A stretch of 64,000 nucleotides of DNA from Ensifer sp. LC163 (GCF_001695855.1 NZ_MBSS01000017.1:23220-87219); one strand, 5' to 3'; shown: positions 1 through 9,009, counted from the first letter of the stretch. Made by a program: numbers and translations. The notes: generated by a model not told the origin, from the sequence alone.

Positions 1-394
1 GTGTAGATCACGAACTTCTCGGTCTTGGTGCCGGCCATGCCGGGCGACCCCATCGGCATTCCTGGCAGGGTAATGCCGGCGATCGCCGGCCTCTCGGTGA
101 GAAGCTTGCGGACGACCTTCACCGGCACGTGCCCGTCGACCACATAGCCGTCGATGAACATGGTGTGACAGCCCTGCATTCCCTCAGCCACGCCCGCCTT
201 GCGGCTGATTTCAGCGAGGTCGTTGGTAGGCTTCACGTCGACGTTAAAGCCGTTTTCGCGAAGATAGGCGGCATAGCCCTCGCAGCAGCCGCATTGCGGG
301 TTCTTGTAGAGCGTCGCCTGGAGGGGGTCGGCCAGTGCCGGGGTGGCGAAGACAACGAGAGCGGTGAGACTGGCGAAGCGGATGGTGCGGTTCA
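1..394 (-). CDS. DUF411 metal-binding protein (3' end outside window)
   Basis: The minus-strand frame opens with an ATG at 394 and runs off the left edge, so the C-terminus is missing. Residues 1-22 form a Sec-type signal peptide ending ALA. The mature part begins with a thioredoxin-like NPQCGCCEGY motif, followed by a conserved GVAEGMQGCHTMFIDGYVV stretch, both typical of DUF411 proteins of copper/silver resistance clusters. It lies 31 bp downstream of a multicopper oxidase on the same strand and probably shares its transcript. By family it should be a periplasmic copper-binding or chaperone protein; the exact role is inferred from context. Confidence 0.85.
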
Positions 395-425
395 TTTCGG
401 TTCTCCTTGAGTAGCTCTGTTTGTT

Positions 426-1880
426 TCAGGCGACACGAAGCACGGTCATCAGCCCGGCCATCTGGTGGTCGATCACATGGCAGTGCAGCATCCAGTCGCC
501 GGGATTGTCGGCAACGAAGGCGACTTCGACGACGTCCTTCGGTGCGATCAACACGGTGTCCTGCCATTGGCGATGCAGTACCGGCGTGCCGTTGCGGCTC
601 AGCACCCTCAGGCTATGGCCATGGAAATGCATCGGGTGCCACCAGGCCGTATCGTTGCGCAACACCAGCATGATGCTGCGTCCACGCTGGAACGTGAGGG
701 CAGGTTCCATGCCCGCATGGCCGTCGCCCGTCATCGACATGCCGTTGATCGCCCATGACGGGCCACCGCCCATACCCTTCATCGTGCCGTGCATCATCCC
801 GCCACCCATTATGCCGCCGGTTCCGGTCATCATACCGCTCATCATGCCGCCCTGGATGGTCAGATCCTGTCGCAGTGCTGCAGCAAGGTCTGGCACCGGC
901 AAAGGGTTGCGCGGCAGGCCAAGCGGAGCATCGAGCGGATGCTCGCGGACGGGACGTCTCTCCTCATAGGCGAGCTGCGTCAGTTGGTACGACAGCCCCT
1001 CGTAGAAATCGTCGATGACGCCGTAGCGCCGTCCCGGCTCTGCCTGCATGTCCATCATAACGTCGACACGCATGGCCGGGCCGAGCAGGATGCGGCCGCG
1101 CTCCGGCTCGTGCGCGTCGCACGGCTGTCCGTCGATCGCCACGATCACAGGCCGGTGCCCTTCGAAACGCAGCGCCATGATCCGCGCGAGGGATCCGTTG
1201 ACGAGACGCAGGCGGACGCGTTCGCCGGCGCGGACCGCTTCTGCCTCAGAAACCCGGCCATTGAGCGTGACGGTATTGCCGACCCGCCCGGACATCCCCG
1301 CCTCCATGCGATTGCCGAAGCCGGAGGCTATCCCACCTTCCTCGTTCAGCCGCCAATCGGTTACGAACCAGAGAAGATCGCGATCGACAGCGGCGGCTTC
1401 GCGTTCCTCGACGATCACGGCCCCGGCAAGACCGCGCCCGAGCTGCTCCAGGCTGTTCGCATGCGGGTGGTACCAGAAGGTCCCGGCGTCGGGCGGGGTG
1501 AACGTGTAAACGAAGGTCTCGCCAGGCTTGATGGGCGGCTGTGTGAGGCCGGGCACACCGTCCATGGCGTTGGGCAGCCTTATGCCGTGCCAATGGACGG
1601 TCGTGTCCTGGTCGAGGCGGTTCTCGACCAGCAGGCGAGCGGGCTCGCCCTGGCGGAGCCGCACGAGCGAGCCGGGCACAGTGCCATTGTAGGCCCAGAC
1701 ATCCGTCTCGGGCTGATTTGCACCGACAAGCCGTGCGCGGGCTGGTGCTGCGACAATCCGGTAACCGTCGGACGATGCAGCCCGTGCCGGGAACGGCGGC
1801 AACGCCGTCGCGAACAGAAGGCCCGCTCCGGTCTGGAGCAGGCTCCGACGCGATACGAGGCCGTTGGACTCTCTATTCAC
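426..1880 (-). CDS. Periplasmic multicopper oxidase, CueO/CopA type
   Basis: 484-aa three-domain multicopper oxidase, expected to oxidise Cu(I) in the periplasm. A twin-arginine signal (SRRSLLQTGAG) lies near the N-terminus. Copper ligands are visible: HWHG and YHPHANS in the first domain, HPMHFHGHS and the HCHVIDHQMAGLM type-1 block at the C-terminus. A methionine-rich insert (repeated GMM/GGMM) before the last domain resembles the Cu(I)-binding Met-rich segments of CueO. I chose a GTG start at 1880 because GGAAGGA sits 6 bp upstream; a TTG five codons earlier lacks a site. It is followed by the DUF411 gene and preceded by a small Cys/Met-rich protein, suggesting one copper operon. Confidence 0.92.
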   Translation of the reverse strand: MNRESNGLVSRRSLLQTGAGLLFATALPPFPARAASSDGYRIVAAPARARLVGANQPETDVWAYNGTVPGSLVRLRQGEPARLLVENRLDQDTTVHWHGIRLPNAMDGVPGLTQPPIKPGETFVYTFTPPDAGTFWYHPHANSLEQLGRGLAGAVIVEEREAAAVDRDLLWFVTDWRLNEEGGIASGFGNRMEAGMSGRVGNTVTLNGRVSEAEAVRAGERVRLRLVNGSLARIMALRFEGHRPVIVAIDGQPCDAHEPERGRILLGPAMRVDVMMDMQAEPGRRYGVIDDFYEGLSYQLTQLAYEERRPVREHPLDAPLGLPRNPLPVPDLAAALRQDLTIQGGMMSGMMTGTGGIMGGGMMHGTMKGMGGGPSWAINGMSMTGDGHAGMEPALTFQRGRSIMLVLRNDTAWWHPMHFHGHSLRVLSRNGTPVLHRQWQDTVLIAPKDVVEVAFVADNPGDWMLHCHVIDHQMAGLMTVLRVA

Positions 1881-1981
1881 GTTCGATCCTTCCAATCATC
1901 GAGGATGATGGAACGCGTGGACCTTCAATGCGCACGCGTTCGCTTGTCCGGCTCGGTCGCTTGGGTCGCGATAGCCGGAAA

Positions 1982-2338
1982 TCAGCCGATGTCGGAGGTT
2001 CGTGGTGGATCGGGATCGGGCAGCAACGCCCTGCCACTGAGGAGCAGACCGCCGGCCGCGAAGGAAGCCACCGTCTCCCCGATCGGCAGGAGCACCGCGA
2101 TTGGCAGCGGCGCGACTGCGGGAGCGGCGCAAACATTGCCGCAAGCCATCGTCTTCACGCTGTCGGGGGGCGGCTCAGGACAATCCTGGCAGTCGCCGTG
2201 GTCGGGCATGGCCATGTCGGATATCGTCGCCATCCTGGCGGCCATGCCGCTCGCATGGGCGACCGACAGGCTCATCCCCGCGGCGACGAAGACCGCGAGG
2301 AGCGAGGTGACAAGCTGTCGGACCGACCAAAGTTTCAT
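1982..2338 (-). CDS. Small exported Met/Cys-rich protein of copper cluster
   Basis: 118-aa protein with an N-terminal hydrophobic segment ending near AHA (signal peptide or anchor). A region rich in Met, His and Cys follows (DMAMPDHGDCQDCPEP, then CGNVC), and a second hydrophobic stretch lies near residues 75-100. The Cys/Met content and position directly upstream of the multicopper oxidase suggest periplasmic copper binding, but I do not recognise a named family. An ATG at 2338 is preferred over an upstream in-frame start because it places the signal peptide correctly. Its architecture resembles the protein at 8251-8622 at the other end of the cluster. Confidence 0.65.
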   Translation of the reverse strand: MKLWSVRQLVTSLLAVFVAAGMSLSVAHASGMAARMATISDMAMPDHGDCQDCPEPPPDSVKTMACGNVCAAPAVAPLPIAVLLPIGETVASFAAGGLLLSGRALLPDPDPPRTSDIG

Positions 2339-2480
2339 CAAGAAAAGAATTACGCCGAACTGCGCCAAAAACAAGCCGCGTCAGCCTCTGTCCGCATTCG
2401 GTCGCTCGCTGGGGTGATGGTAGATTACGTCTCGAAATGCTACTCTCACGTGTTCATTTTCCGAAAGACAGGAGGAGAAC

Positions 2481-2915
2481 ATGGAACATGTTCAAACGCG
2501 GACTGAAATCGATCGGCGGTCAGTACTGATCTTCGGTGCGGCGGGCGTTGCCGCGATCTTCGGAGGAGTTTCGCCCACACTGTCGGACGAGGTGAAAGTG
2601 GAGGAACTTGCTCCGGGGGTAACGTTGAAAACGTTCAAAGAGGCCGCACCTGTAGCGCCGATTCCCGGTTTCTCGAAAGCGCTGCTGATGGAAATCACCT
2701 TCCAGCCCGGATCAAAATTCGGCCCTGACACATCGAAGACCGTCGATATCTGCGAAATACAGGGTGCGCCCCTCTATGTGGAAATTGAAGGGAAGGAACC
2801 TTTCACGTTACAGCCCGGCGACATTTACTTCTGCCCGGTCGGAAACGTAGAAACCGACACGAACAAGAGCGACAAACCCAGTACCATGCGGATTATTGAA
2901 CTGGTACCCGCCTGA
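2481..2915 (+). CDS. Exported cupin-like protein
   Basis: 144-aa protein preceded by a strong AGGAGGAG site. Residues 12-35 carry an Arg-Arg followed by a hydrophobic run, a Tat- or Sec-type export signal. The rest (residues 40-144) reads as a small single-domain beta-barrel of cupin type, with an EITFQPGSKFGP strand and a second block FTLQPGDIYFCPVGNVE. The classical HxH metal ligands are not obvious, so metal binding is uncertain. It is transcribed opposite to the surrounding copper genes; a role in metal or oxidative stress is only a contextual guess. Confidence 0.7.
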   Translation: MEHVQTRTEIDRRSVLIFGAAGVAAIFGGVSPTLSDEVKVEELAPGVTLKTFKEAAPVAPIPGFSKALLMEITFQPGSKFGPDTSKTVDICEIQGAPLYVEIEGKEPFTLQPGDIYFCPVGNVETDTNKSDKPSTMRIIELVPA

Positions 2916-2922
2916 TCAAATC

Positions 2923-2970
2923 GCCCCGACGGGGCCGCAGCTCTATGATCGCCACGGCCCCGGTTGGAAC
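2923..2970. terminator. GC-rich hairpins between convergent genes
   Basis: Just after the cupin stop codon are two nested hairpin possibilities: GCCCC-GAC-GGGGC at 2923-2935, and GGGGCC at 2931 pairing with GGCCCC near 2965. They lie between a plus-strand and a minus-strand gene, where a bidirectional terminator is expected. No T-run follows, so the assignment is weak. Confidence 0.35.
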
Positions 2971-3004
2971 CAGCATGGCGTCCAATGGTCATCCCGCTTT
3001 AGTT

Positions 3005-3124
3005 TCAGCGGAAGAACAGATACTTGATCAGGGCCGAAATCACGAGCGCGATCACAAGCAGCGCGAGGATTCCGACGCCGCCCATACCCCACATCATGCC
3101 GCCGCCCATCATATCGTTCATCAT
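3005..3124 (-). CDS. 39-aa Met-rich single-pass membrane peptide
   Basis: A short minus-strand frame starts at ATG 3124 with a good GGGAGA ribosome site and ends TGA at 3005. The N-terminus is Met/Gly-rich (MMNDMMGGGMMWGMGG), followed by one transmembrane segment (VGILALLVIALVISALI) and a short KYLFFR tail. It lies 12 bp downstream of the cusA-like gene, so it is probably the last gene of the efflux operon. Small Met-rich membrane peptides occur with Cu/Ag efflux systems; a copper-binding or efflux-accessory role is inferred. Confidence 0.7.
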   Translation of the reverse strand: MMNDMMGGGMMWGMGGVGILALLVIALVISALIKYLFFR

Positions 3125-3136
3125 GGCATTCTCCCT

Positions 3137-6100
3137 TCATTCGGCAGCCTCCTTCAGGGCGGCCTGCTCGACCTCAGTTGCGACCGACGGGACGGCTGCT
3201 GCAGCCGGCAGCCGCCATCCCTTGACCAGCCCGTAGATCGCCGGGATCACCGCCAGCGTCAGGATCGTCGACGAGATCATGCCGCCGATCATCGGCACGG
3301 CGATGCGCTGCATGATTTCCGAGCCGGCGCCCGTGCTCCACAAGATCGGCACAAGGCCCGCCATGATCGCGACGACGGTCATCATCTTCGGCCGTACGCG
3401 TTCGACCGCCCCGACCATGATCGCCTGGTGAAGATCGGTTCTCGTCAGGTCCCGATTTTCGGCTTGGCAGGCAGACCGCCGCTCTTTCCAGGCCTGGTCG
3501 AGGTAGATGAGCATGATCACCCCGGTCTCGGCCGCGACTCCGGCGAGCGCGATGAAGCCGACGACGACCGCCACGGAGGCGTTGAAGCCGAGCCACCACA
3601 TCAGCCAGATGCCGCCGACGAGCGCGAACGGCAGCGACAGCATGACGATCAGTGTCTCGGCGAGCGCCTTGAAGTTCAGGTAGAGCAGCAGGAAGATCAA
3701 CGCGAGCGTCAGCGGAACGACGATCGCCAGCCGCGCTTTCGCCCGTTCGAGATATTCGTACTGGCCGCTCCAGGCGACCGAATATCCGGGCGGCAGCTTG
3801 ACGCTATCGGCAACCGCCTGCTGTGCTTGCCCGACATAGCCGCCCAGATCGCGTCCGGCGATGTCGACGAAGACGTAGACCGCCAGTTGCCCATTCTCGG
3901 TTCGGATCGTCGTCGCGCCCCGCGTCAGCTTCACCTCGGCGACCTCGCCGAGAGGGACTGTTCCACCGCCCGGCAGCGCCACTTGGACGTCGCGGGCGAT
4001 CGACTGCGGATCGCTTCGCAAGGCGCGCGGATAACGCACCGCTACCCCGTAGCGTTCGCGGCCTTCCACGGTCGACGTGACCACCTCGGAGCCGAGCGCC
4101 GTGCCGATGACCTCCTGGACGTCGTCGATGCTCAGGCCGTAACGCCCGAGCGCGATGCGGTCCGCAACGATGTCGAGATAGTATCCGCCGATCACCCGCT
4201 CGGCATAGGCGCTCGATGTGCCGGGGATCGTCTTCAGGACGGTTTCGACATCGCGGGCGATCCGCTCCATCTCCTTGAGGTCGGTGCCGTAGACCTTGAC
4301 GCCGACCGGCGTCCTGATCCCGGTCGAGAGCATGTCGATGCGCGCGCGGATCGGCATCGTCCATGCATTCGAGACCCCTGGGAACTGCAGCGCCTTGTCC
4401 ATCTCCTGCTTGAGGCTGTCGATCGTCACGCCCGGCCGCCATTCGGACTTCGGCTTCAGGGTGATGATGGTCTCGAACATCTCCGTCGGTGCCGGATCGG
4501 TCGCGGTCAGCGCCCTGCCCGCCTTGCCGAATACCGTCTCCACTTCCGGGAAGGATTTGATGATCCGGTCCTGCGTCTGCATCAACTCGGCCGCCTTGGT
4601 CACCGACAGACCCGGCAACGTCGTTGGCATGTACATCAGCGTGCCTTCGTTCAGGCTCGGCATGAACTCGCTGCCGATCTGCCGCGCCGGCCATACCGTC
4701 ACGGCCAGGGCGACCATGGCCAAAAGGATCGTGACCATCTTCGCCCGAAGAACGCCGGATATGACCGGGCGGTAAATCCAGATCAGAAACCGGTTGAGCG
4801 GGTTTCTGTGCTCCGGGACGATGTGGCCGCGGACGAAGACAACCATAAGCGCCGGGACCAGCGTGATCGACAGCAGCGCGGCCGCCGCCATGGCAAAAGT
4901 CTTGGTGAAGGCGAGCGGCCCGAACAGGCGGCCCTCCTGCGATTCCAGTGTGAAGATCGGCAGGAACGAAACGGTGATGATCAGCAGGCTGAAGAACAGC
5001 GCAGGCCCGACCTCGCTCGCGGCCTTGATCAGGACCTCGGTGCGGGACTTGTCGGGCGGCGCGCGTTCGAGGTGCTTGTGGGCGTTCTCGATCATGACGA
5101 TCGCGGCGTCAATCATCGCGCCGATCGCGATGGCGATGCCGCCGAGACTCATGATGTTCGCCCCGATTCCCAATGCGCGCATCGCGATGAACGATATCAG
5201 GATGCCGATCGGCAACATGATGATCGCGACAAGAGCGCTGCGGACATGGAGAAGGAAGGCGATGGTCACCAGCGCAACGACGATCGACTCCTCGACCAGC
5301 GTTCCCTTCAGCGTCTCAATCGCGGCATTGATCAGTTCGGAGCGGTCATAGACGGGGAGGATTTCCGTTCCGGCGGGCAGGCTATGCTTGATCGCAGCGA
5401 GGCTCTTCTTGGCATTGTCGATGACGGTCAGGGCGTTCGCGCCGAAGCGCTGCAGCACGATGCCGCTCGCGACCTCGCCCTCGCCGTTCAGTTCGGTGAT
5501 GCCGCGCCGCTCGTCGGGTACGATCTCCACCCGGGCGACATCACCGAGGCGGAGCGGCGTGCCGCCCTCGGTCATCAACACGATGTTCTCGATGTCCTTG
5601 ATGCCCCGGAGGTATCCTCTACCGCGGACCATGAACTCGAACTCGGAGATTTCGACGGTCCGCCCGCCCACGTCGCGGTTGCTGGCACGCACCGCGTCGG
5701 CGATCTGCCTGAGCGTGACGTTCTGGGCCTTCAGCCGCACGGGATCGACGACGACGGAATACTGCTTCACGAAGCCGCCGACGCTTGCGACCTCGGCGAC
5801 GCCTTCGGATTTGGAAGCCGCGAAGCGGACCACCCAATCCTGAAGCGACCGCAGCTCCGCGAGCGACAGTTCCTTGGCGACGAGCGCATACTGGTAGACC
5901 CAGCCGACGCCGGTCGCATCCGGCCCGAGGCTCGGCGAAACGCCGTCGGGGAGACGACTCGAGGCGGCGTTCAGGTATTCGAGCACGCGGCTGCGCGCCC
6001 AGTAGGGATCGGTGCCGTCCTCGAAGATCACGTAGACGAAGGAAACGCCGAAGAACGAAAAACCACGAACGACCCTCGAGCGCGGCACCGTCAGCATCGA

Positions 6101-6313
6101 CGTCGTCAACGGATAGGTGACCTGATCCTCGACGACCTGCGGGGCTTGCCCCGGATAGTCGGTGAAGACGATCACTTGCACATCCGAAAGGTCGGGGATC
6201 GCATCGAGGGGTAGCGTGCGCAGGGAATAGACGCCCGCCGCGATGGCCAGCGCCGCCGCAATGACGACAAGAACGAGGTTGCGAGCCGACCAGGCGATGA
6301 CGTTGGCGATCAT
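3137..6313 (-). CDS. cusA: Heavy-metal RND efflux transporter, CusA type
   Basis: 1058-aa inner-membrane RND pump, full length for the HME-RND family. It would drive proton-coupled export of Cu(I)/Ag(I) through a tripartite complex. The N-terminus has the first transmembrane helix followed by the family block TLPLDAIPDLSDVQVIV and then DYPGQAPQVVEDQVTYPL. The TM4 proton-relay region reads AIGAMIDAAIVMIENAHKHL, of the type seen in monovalent-metal (CusA-like) members. Its ATG overlaps the stop of the CusB-like gene by 4 bp, indicating translational coupling. No outer-membrane CusC partner is seen in the window. Confidence 0.93.
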   Translation of the reverse strand: MIANVIAWSARNLVLVVIAAALAIAAGVYSLRTLPLDAIPDLSDVQVIVFTDYPGQAPQVVEDQVTYPLTTSMLTVPRSRVVRGFSFFGVSFVYVIFEDGTDPYWARSRVLEYLNAASSRLPDGVSPSLGPDATGVGWVYQYALVAKELSLAELRSLQDWVVRFAASKSEGVAEVASVGGFVKQYSVVVDPVRLKAQNVTLRQIADAVRASNRDVGGRTVEISEFEFMVRGRGYLRGIKDIENIVLMTEGGTPLRLGDVARVEIVPDERRGITELNGEGEVASGIVLQRFGANALTVIDNAKKSLAAIKHSLPAGTEILPVYDRSELINAAIETLKGTLVEESIVVALVTIAFLLHVRSALVAIIMLPIGILISFIAMRALGIGANIMSLGGIAIAIGAMIDAAIVMIENAHKHLERAPPDKSRTEVLIKAASEVGPALFFSLLIITVSFLPIFTLESQEGRLFGPLAFTKTFAMAAAALLSITLVPALMVVFVRGHIVPEHRNPLNRFLIWIYRPVISGVLRAKMVTILLAMVALAVTVWPARQIGSEFMPSLNEGTLMYMPTTLPGLSVTKAAELMQTQDRIIKSFPEVETVFGKAGRALTATDPAPTEMFETIITLKPKSEWRPGVTIDSLKQEMDKALQFPGVSNAWTMPIRARIDMLSTGIRTPVGVKVYGTDLKEMERIARDVETVLKTIPGTSSAYAERVIGGYYLDIVADRIALGRYGLSIDDVQEVIGTALGSEVVTSTVEGRERYGVAVRYPRALRSDPQSIARDVQVALPGGGTVPLGEVAEVKLTRGATTIRTENGQLAVYVFVDIAGRDLGGYVGQAQQAVADSVKLPPGYSVAWSGQYEYLERAKARLAIVVPLTLALIFLLLYLNFKALAETLIVMLSLPFALVGGIWLMWWLGFNASVAVVVGFIALAGVAAETGVIMLIYLDQAWKERRSACQAENRDLTRTDLHQAIMVGAVERVRPKMMTVVAIMAGLVPILWSTGAGSEIMQRIAVPMIGGMISSTILTLAVIPAIYGLVKGWRLPAAAAVPSVATEVEQAALKEAAE

Positions 6314-7737
6314 GGCTTTGCCTCGCTGGTGGCGAGCGCATTCAGCGCCGCGTTGAGGTTGCTTTCGGCGTCGAGCAGGAAGTTCGCCGAAACCACGATC
6401 CTGTCACCCGCATCGATCCCGCTGCGAATTTCGGTCTGTTCTTCGCCCCGGATGCCCAGCGACACGTTCCTCGGCTCGAACCGCCCCTCGCCCTTGTCGA
6501 CGAACACCAACTGGCGGTCGCCCGTGTCGATTATGGCGCTGTTGGGAATGGCAACGACCGCCTCGGCCCCATCCGTGGCGATGTCGACCTCGGCATAGGT
6601 GTTGGCGAGCAGCAGGCCTTCGGCGTTCGCAAGCTCGATGCGAACCTTGGCGGTCCGGGTTTGCATCTGCACTTCCGGATAGATCAGGTCGACGATGCCC
6701 TTGAAGGTCCTGCCAGGCAGGTTCCGGAGCGTCACCGTCGCCGCCGCGCCCTGCCGGATGGACGCTGCATCGTACTCCGGGACATCCGCGATCACCCAGA
6801 TCCGCGACGTGTCGGCGATGCGGAACAGGACATCGCCTGCCTCGGCCATCATTCCGGTCGTCGCGCTGCGCTCCAGCACCACTCCGTCGCTCGGCGACAG
6901 ATAGGCAATGCTCCGTGGCACCGCCCCGGTCCTGGCAATAGCGCTGATCGTTTCGTCCGCGACGCCGAGGTTGCGCAGTTGCAGCGCCGCTCCAACGTTG
7001 GCGTTCGCCTTGCCGCCGCTCAGGAGTTCGGTGGCGTACTCGGCTCCGGCTCTCGCTATGTCCTTCGAGTAGAAATGGAAGAGATCGTCACCCTTCCGTA
7101 CGCGGTCGCCGGTCGTGACATTCGCGACGTCGTCGATGAAGGCGTCCGCCCGCATCGAGACGATCCGGATCAGGCGCTCGTCGAAGGCGATTGTCCCCGG
7201 CACGCGCACCTCGCGGGCGATCACGCTGCGCTCCGCGGTGGCGGTCTTCACGCCCGTGCGCTGCAGCTTGCCCAGCGAGACCTTGACGATCGAACTGTCT
7301 TCCTCGTCACCGTCGTAGACGGGAATGTAGTCCATGCCCATGGAATCCTTCTTCGGCACCTTCGAGGTGTCCGGCAGGCCCATCGGGTTCCGGTAGTACT
7401 GTATCTTCCGGCCGTCGCCGGACGAACCCGCATCCGCGTGGGTCGCGAACGCCTTTGTCGGCTCGAAGCTCACGTCTTCGCTTTGCCGCACGGCCCGGAA
7501 GGCCCGCCCGTCCGATGTCGATTTCGCTGTGGCGGAATAGTCCGGCGTTCCGTCCGGGTGCTGGTAGTAGATGATCTTGCCCGTCGCAACAGGCCCGTGA
7601 CTGACGGTCTCCCCGAGCGCGGACCCGGAGAGAAATGCGTTGAGTTCCGGGGCAAGGCCACGCGTGCCAGCCACGTACCCTCCCCCGCCTGATATGGCGA
7701 GGGAGCTGACGAGGAGCAGGAATTTGGACGTATTCAC
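6310..7737 (-). CDS. cusB: RND periplasmic adaptor, CusB type
   Basis: 475-aa membrane-fusion protein linking the CusA-type pump to an outer-membrane channel. The start is a GTG at 7737 overlapping the upstream stop codon (GTGA); an N-terminal hydrophobic anchor follows. Residues ~55-150 hold two heavy-metal-binding repeats (IYYQHPDGTPDYSA and IQYYRNPMGLPDTSKVPKKD, the latter ending DSMGMDYIPVY), typical of CusB proteins. Then come the alpha-hairpin/lipoyl region and beta-barrel (GVVLERSATTGMMAEAGDVL; VWVIADVPEYD-like block). A longer frame upstream is a shadow of the FixH-like gene. Forms an operon with cusA and the FixH-like gene. Confidence 0.93.
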   Translation of the reverse strand: MNTSKFLLLVSSLAISGGGGYVAGTRGLAPELNAFLSGSALGETVSHGPVATGKIIYYQHPDGTPDYSATAKSTSDGRAFRAVRQSEDVSFEPTKAFATHADAGSSGDGRKIQYYRNPMGLPDTSKVPKKDSMGMDYIPVYDGDEEDSSIVKVSLGKLQRTGVKTATAERSVIAREVRVPGTIAFDERLIRIVSMRADAFIDDVANVTTGDRVRKGDDLFHFYSKDIARAGAEYATELLSGGKANANVGAALQLRNLGVADETISAIARTGAVPRSIAYLSPSDGVVLERSATTGMMAEAGDVLFRIADTSRIWVIADVPEYDAASIRQGAAATVTLRNLPGRTFKGIVDLIYPEVQMQTRTAKVRIELANAEGLLLANTYAEVDIATDGAEAVVAIPNSAIIDTGDRQLVFVDKGEGRFEPRNVSLGIRGEEQTEIRSGIDAGDRIVVSANFLLDAESNLNAALNALATSEAKP

Positions 7738-8138
7738 GGCGTCGCCTGCAAAACGAGTTCGCCCTGGACGGTGTCGGTCTCGCCCTGGACCTTGGCCGCC
7801 AGCTTGAAGCGCCAGCCACCTTCCATGCTCAGGTTCGTCTTGAACGTGTATACCCCTGGTTCGGGCGACGGCAGCGGCTCGACGGGCGTGGTCATGGCCT
7901 CCATGCCTTCCGGAGCCATGTCCATCCGCGTCGTGAAGATGACGGCGTCGGGCACGGGTCTTTCCGTCCTCTTGTCGATGAGGCGGACTGCGACAGTCGC
8001 TTCGGGACCTTGGGAGACTTGCGTCTCCACGAGCTGGAACTCGTAATCCGTTGCGGCGGCGAAGGATGTGGTCGTTGCGGCCAGCACAATGGCCAGGGAG
8101 CCGAGGATTGCTCTCGGCGAAAGATAATTTGTGGTCAT
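7734..8138 (-). CDS. FixH-like exported protein
   Basis: 134-aa protein with a signal peptide (residues 1-27, ending SFA), followed by a domain resembling the FixH/YtkA-like beta-sandwich: it handles terms such as VRLIDKRTERPVPDAVIFTT and ends with MEGGWRFKLAAKVQGETDTV. Such proteins often accompany copper or cytochrome-oxidase assembly genes and may be periplasmic copper proteins. The stop overlaps the GTG of cusB by 4 bp, so it is translationally coupled to the efflux genes. The start at 8138 was chosen because the signal peptide begins there. Confidence 0.75.
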   Translation of the reverse strand: MTTNYLSPRAILGSLAIVLAATTTSFAAATDYEFQLVETQVSQGPEATVAVRLIDKRTERPVPDAVIFTTRMDMAPEGMEAMTTPVEPLPSPEPGVYTFKTNLSMEGGWRFKLAAKVQGETDTVQGELVLQATP

Positions 8139-8250
8139 GGAAAATCTCACCCAGGACGGGCACGTCGGGCCCCGCCCTTCAAAAACAGCGATGATCGAAC
8201 GGACGCGTCCCCGCATAAGGGAAGCGCCGATCCGGTTACTCGGAGGGAGA

Positions 8251-8622
8251 TCAGGCTTTGGGAGGTCGCGCCGGCGGTTCGACGAGGGCCGAGGGCAGAT
8301 GGCCTTCCTGAAGGAGATCATGCGACAGGCCGCGCCATGCAAGATTGACCTGCCAGCCGTCGGTTTTCGGCTCATGCACCAGGATGCTTGAGGAGCAGAT
8401 CAACGCTAATGGGCATGCGCTCGCGCAGTCGCTCTTCTGAACGGGTTTCTCTTCTGGACAGCAAGACATGTCGTCGGGATTGTCCATGCCGGGCATGGCC
8501 GCCATCTGCATTTCGCTGGAACGCGCCATTGCACTGGCGGCCACGCCGACGCTCACCGGACCGAACACGATCCCGAGCAATGCGAGCGAAAGCAGCAAAC
8601 GCCGGAGGGCAACGAACAACAT
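8251..8622 (-). CDS. Exported Met/Cys-rich protein of copper cluster
   Basis: 123-aa protein with an N-terminal signal peptide (residues 1-30) and a metal-ligand-rich middle: MQMAAMPGMDNPDDMSCCPEE, then CASACPLALIC. The C-terminus ends in a Pro-rich PARPPKA tail. It is the first gene of the minus-strand cluster leading to the FixH-like, cusB and cusA genes, 112 bp upstream of the FixH-like start. The gene at 1982-2338 has a similar plan. Copper binding is inferred from composition and place; no named family is recognised. Confidence 0.65.
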   Translation of the reverse strand: MLFVALRRLLLSLALLGIVFGPVSVGVAASAMARSSEMQMAAMPGMDNPDDMSCCPEEKPVQKSDCASACPLALICSSSILVHEPKTDGWQVNLAWRGLSHDLLQEGHLPSALVEPPARPPKA

Positions 8623-8754
8623 GCGTATATGCTTGCATAGGCAAAGTCCGATTGGAAGTCGGTCACGGAAAGTTGCGACGGACGGACGCAGTGGGTCAAC
8701 AGGTTGTCCAATGAAGATCCTTCTCGAAAAGGACCAATTCTGGTCACGAGAGAA

Positions 8755-8889
8755 CTACGATGAGCCTTGCCTCGTCTTGAACGCTTCGATGAACTCGGCA
8801 ATGATCGCCTTTATCAATCGTCCGGTAATCCTGTCCTTCTGCCAGAGCGCGGTCATCTCGACCAGCGACGGCGTTTTGTGGTTCCGGAG
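8755..8889 (-). pseudogene. LysR-type regulator C-terminal remnant
   Basis: An open frame of 44 residues reads HKTPSLVEMTALWQKDRITG and then LIKAIIAEFIEAFKTRQ, ending at TAG (8757-8755). The pattern 'ALW.KDR...R.IKA.IAEF.EAF' matches the last helix of LysR-type substrate-binding domains. It has no start codon and is preceded by a stop at 8890-8892. The frame is cut off exactly where the RIME-like repeat begins, so this is the tail of a lost gene. Confidence 0.5.
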
Positions 8890-8897
8890 CTAGCGGA

Positions 8898-9003
8898 CTA
8901 CTGCATAATTCCTTAAATCGGAATCGATTTAAGGGCAAAATTATGCAGCAACTCAAAGTGTTACAGCGACCTTTGCGCGTCTAAATAGACGCGCGGCGCT
9001 GTA
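8898..9003 (+). repeat. RIME1-like double-palindrome repeat, copy A
   Basis: 106-bp element with two palindromes: the first pairs CTGCATAATTCCTTAAATCG with its complement across a few bases, the second pairs TACAGCG...GCGCGTC with GACGCGC..CGCTGTA. Nearly identical copies lie at 15480, 20785 (inverted) and 32100. Length and two-palindrome plan fit the Rhizobium intergenic mosaic element RIME1. This copy sits between a LysR tail and a merR relic. Confidence 0.8.
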
Positions 9004-9009
9004 AAAGGA

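Noticed and set aside
2945..6214. Very long plus-strand open frame opposite the RND gene
   Set aside because: It is the antisense of cusA, extremely rich in Asp, Arg and His as expected for a GC-rich shadow frame, and contains no recognisable domain.
8712..8893. Short plus-strand peptide after the copper cluster
   Set aside because: The opposite strand carries a recognisable LysR tail, so the plus-strand frame is antisense of a relic.
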